From contig DAFR01000074.1 in assembly GCA_002497965.1 (NCBI GenBank), positions 1-6,929 on the forward strand: DNA of 6,929 nucleotides, in the 5' to 3' direction. The notes under the pieces were generated by a model, which had not been told where the DNA came from, ran no database searches, and saw only the letters and a program-made list of their open reading frames with translations. Below, in pieces: positions 5,309-6,929 of this stretch. Every line of letters begins with the position of its first letter. The stretch's first letter is position 1. Origin of the DNA: Methanomicrobiaceae archaeon UBA436 (GTDB lineage: Archaea; Halobacteriota; Methanomicrobia; Methanomicrobiales; Methanoculleaceae). The position numbers were made by a program, and so were the translations under genes.

Positions 5309-6929
5309 GTGGCGATCATAACGCTTCCCTACAGGTATCTGGAACGGCTGACCGGGGTTGACCGGGAGACGATCATCGAGCGCCTCCCGATGATCGGTGC
5401 CGATATCGAGCGGGTCGAGGAGGATCACGTGGATGTTGAGTTCTTCCCCGACCGGCCTGATCTCTACTCGCCGGAGGGTGTCGCCCGGGCGATGAGGGGG
5501 TTCCTCGGGATAGAGGTAGGGCTGCCGGTCTACAGCGTCCGCCCATCGGGTATAACCTTCTCGGTGGATCCGGGGCTTGCCGATATCCGGCCGTGCCTGG
5601 GCTCAGCGGTGATCCGGAACGTCAACCTCGATGAAGAGTCAATCGAGTCGCTTATGGGGCTCCAGGAGGCCCTCCACTGGGCGGTCGGCCGCGGCCGAGG
5701 CAAGGTGGCGATAGGCGTCCACGACCTTGACGCTGTCAGGCCGCCATTCCACTACATCGCCTCGCCCCGGGATCGGTCGTTTGTCCCGCTGGACTTTGAG
5801 AGGGAGATGACGATGGAGGAGATCCTGGTCGACCACCCGAAGGGCCGGGATTACGCTCACCTGGTGGAGAACTTCCCGAAATTCCCGCTGATCGTCGATG
5901 CCGATGACCAGGTGCTCTCGTTTCCGCCGATCATCAACGGCGAGGTTACGCGGGTCACGGCGGCGACGAAGAACATTCTTCTCGACTGCACCGGTACCGA
6001 CCGGAAAGCGGTGATGACGGCGGTAAACATCATCTGCACGGCGCTAGGGGAGGCGGGGGCGAGCATCGAGTCGGTCAACGTGGATGGGGAGGAGATGCCC
6101 ACCCTTGCACCGGCGGAAAGGCTGGTCTTTGTTGAGGACTGTTCTTCTCTCCTCGGGATCCCTCTCACACCGGGAGAGATGGCGCGGCTGCTTGGCCGGA
6201 TGAGGTTTGGCGCTGAACCTGCGGACGATTCACGGGTCCTGGTCCGGATCCCCTGTTACCGGGCGGACATCCTCCACGACTGGGATGTATTTGAGGATGT
6301 GGCAATCGCCTACGGGTTTGAGAACTTCGAGGCCACCCTGCCGGCGGTCTCAACCATCGCTGCGGAGCACCCGGTCACGACGATAGAGAGGGCGGTTCGG
6401 TCGGTGATGACGGGGCTTGGCTACATAGAGATGATACCGTTCACCCTCACGAACGAGAGGGTGCTGTATACGAACATGCAGCGGTCTCCATCGCCGGGGA
6501 CGGTGAGGCTGCTCCACCCGATCAGCGAGGAGCAGACGGTGGTGCGAACCGACCTGCTGCCGCTGTTGATGGAGGCTCTGTTTGCAAACAAGCATCGTGA
6601 CCTGCCGCAGCGGTTATTCGCGGTGGGCGATGTGGTGGAGGACTGCCTGACCTACCAGAAGGTGGCGGCGGTCAGCATCCACCCGGCGGCAGACTTCTCG
6701 GAGGCGTACGCGGCTGCGGACGTCCTGTGCCGGGAGGTCTCGATCGGCTACAGTGTCAGGGAGTCGGCCGACCCGGCGTTCATCGAGGGGCGCCGCGGGG
6801 ATATAGTTCTCGATGGAAGGGTTGTGGGGGTGTTCGGGGAGATCCACCCGGCTGTGCTGCGGGCGTTCGATCTCGAGCACCCGGTTGCGGCGCTGGCGCT
6901 CGATCTCAGAGCCGTACCGGGATACCCCG
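5309..6929 (+). CDS. pheT: Phenylalanyl-tRNA synthetase beta subunit, open at right edge
   Basis: From GTG 5309 the frame stays open to the last base, giving 540 complete codons plus one base. The beta subunit of PheRS binds tRNA and carries the editing site that clears mischarged Tyr-tRNA-Phe. The N-terminus ([15 protein letters not shown]) and the [17 protein letters not shown] segment at 45-62 are typical of archaeal PheT. The B3/4 editing region spans about 85-255, and the B5 region about 265-340 with [26 protein letters not shown] residues at 316-337 (D320, D325, E329 and D330 likely for metal or structure). A catalytic-like class II fold follows (about 355 to the end) with [18 protein letters not shown] at 401-418. 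The architecture is the short archaeal/eukaryotic kind, without the bacterial N-terminal tRNA-binding or C-terminal anticodon modules. Family members are about 545-555 aa by recall, so only a few codons are probably missing. GGGGGG (5295-5300) within the pheS end may serve as its ribosome binding site. Confidence 0.96.
   Translation, partial: MAIITLPYRYLERLTGVDRETIIERLPMIGADIERVEEDHVDVEFFPDRPDLYSPEGVARAMRGFLGIEVGLPVYSVRPSGITFSVDPGLADIRPCLGSAVIRNVNLDEESIESLMGLQEALHWAVGRGRGKVAIGVHDLDAVRPPFHYIASPRDRSFVPLDFEREMTMEEILVDHPKGRDYAHLVENFPKFPLIVDADDQVLSFPPIINGEVTRVTAATKNILLDCTGTDRKAVMTAVNIICTALGEAGASIESVNVDGEEMPTLAPAERLVFVEDCSSLLGIPLTPGEMARLLGRMRFGAEPADDSRVLVRIPCYRADILHDWDVFEDVAIAYGFENFEATLPAVSTIAAEHPVTTIERAVRSVMTGLGYIEMIPFTLTNERVLYTNMQRSPSPGTVRLLHPISEEQTVVRTDLLPLLMEALFANKHRDLPQRLFAVGDVVEDCLTYQKVAAVSIHPAADFSEAYAAADVLCREVSIGYSVRESADPAFIEGRRGDIVLDGRVVGVFGEIHPAVLRAFDLEHPVAALALDLRAVPGYP

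Overview
The window looks like a GC-rich chromosomal segment of a methanogenic euryarchaeon, most likely of the Methanomicrobiales (Methanoculleus-like). This is inferred from four things: the archaeal-type EndA, TrpRS and PheRS subunits, a tRNA with no encoded CCA, a surface protein ending in a PGF-CTERM-like sorting tail, and GTG starts with Shine-Dalgarno-led, tightly packed genes. The genus is a guess from general similarity and was not searched.

Layout: (1) A tRNA-Gly(CCC) fills bases 1-71 on the + strand. (2) Bases 72-244 hold no convincing gene. They carry T-tracts and two small hairpins that look like terminators for the tRNA and for the convergent gene. (3) Bases 245-1480 on the - strand encode an exported seven-bladed beta-propeller protein with a signal peptide, six N-glycosylation sequons and a C-terminal PGF tail. 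(4) Bases 1481-1575 form a divergent intergenic region. (5) From 1576 to the window end, four + strand genes lie head to tail with gaps of 10, 4 and 2 bases: endA (tRNA-splicing endonuclease), trpS, pheS and pheT. pheT is open at the right edge and probably lacks only its last few codons.

Functionally the right two thirds is a tRNA maturation and charging operon. EndA removes tRNA introns, TrpRS charges tRNA-Trp (a commonly intron-containing archaeal tRNA), and PheS plus PheT form the alpha2beta2 phenylalanyl-tRNA synthetase. The most notable detail is in TrpRS: four cysteines spaced C-x23-C-x6-C-x2-C near its C-terminus, close to the [4Fe-4S] spacing known from Thermotoga TrpRS. I see no mobile element, CRISPR, toxin-antitoxin or defence genes, and nothing that looks like a previously undescribed multi-gene system.
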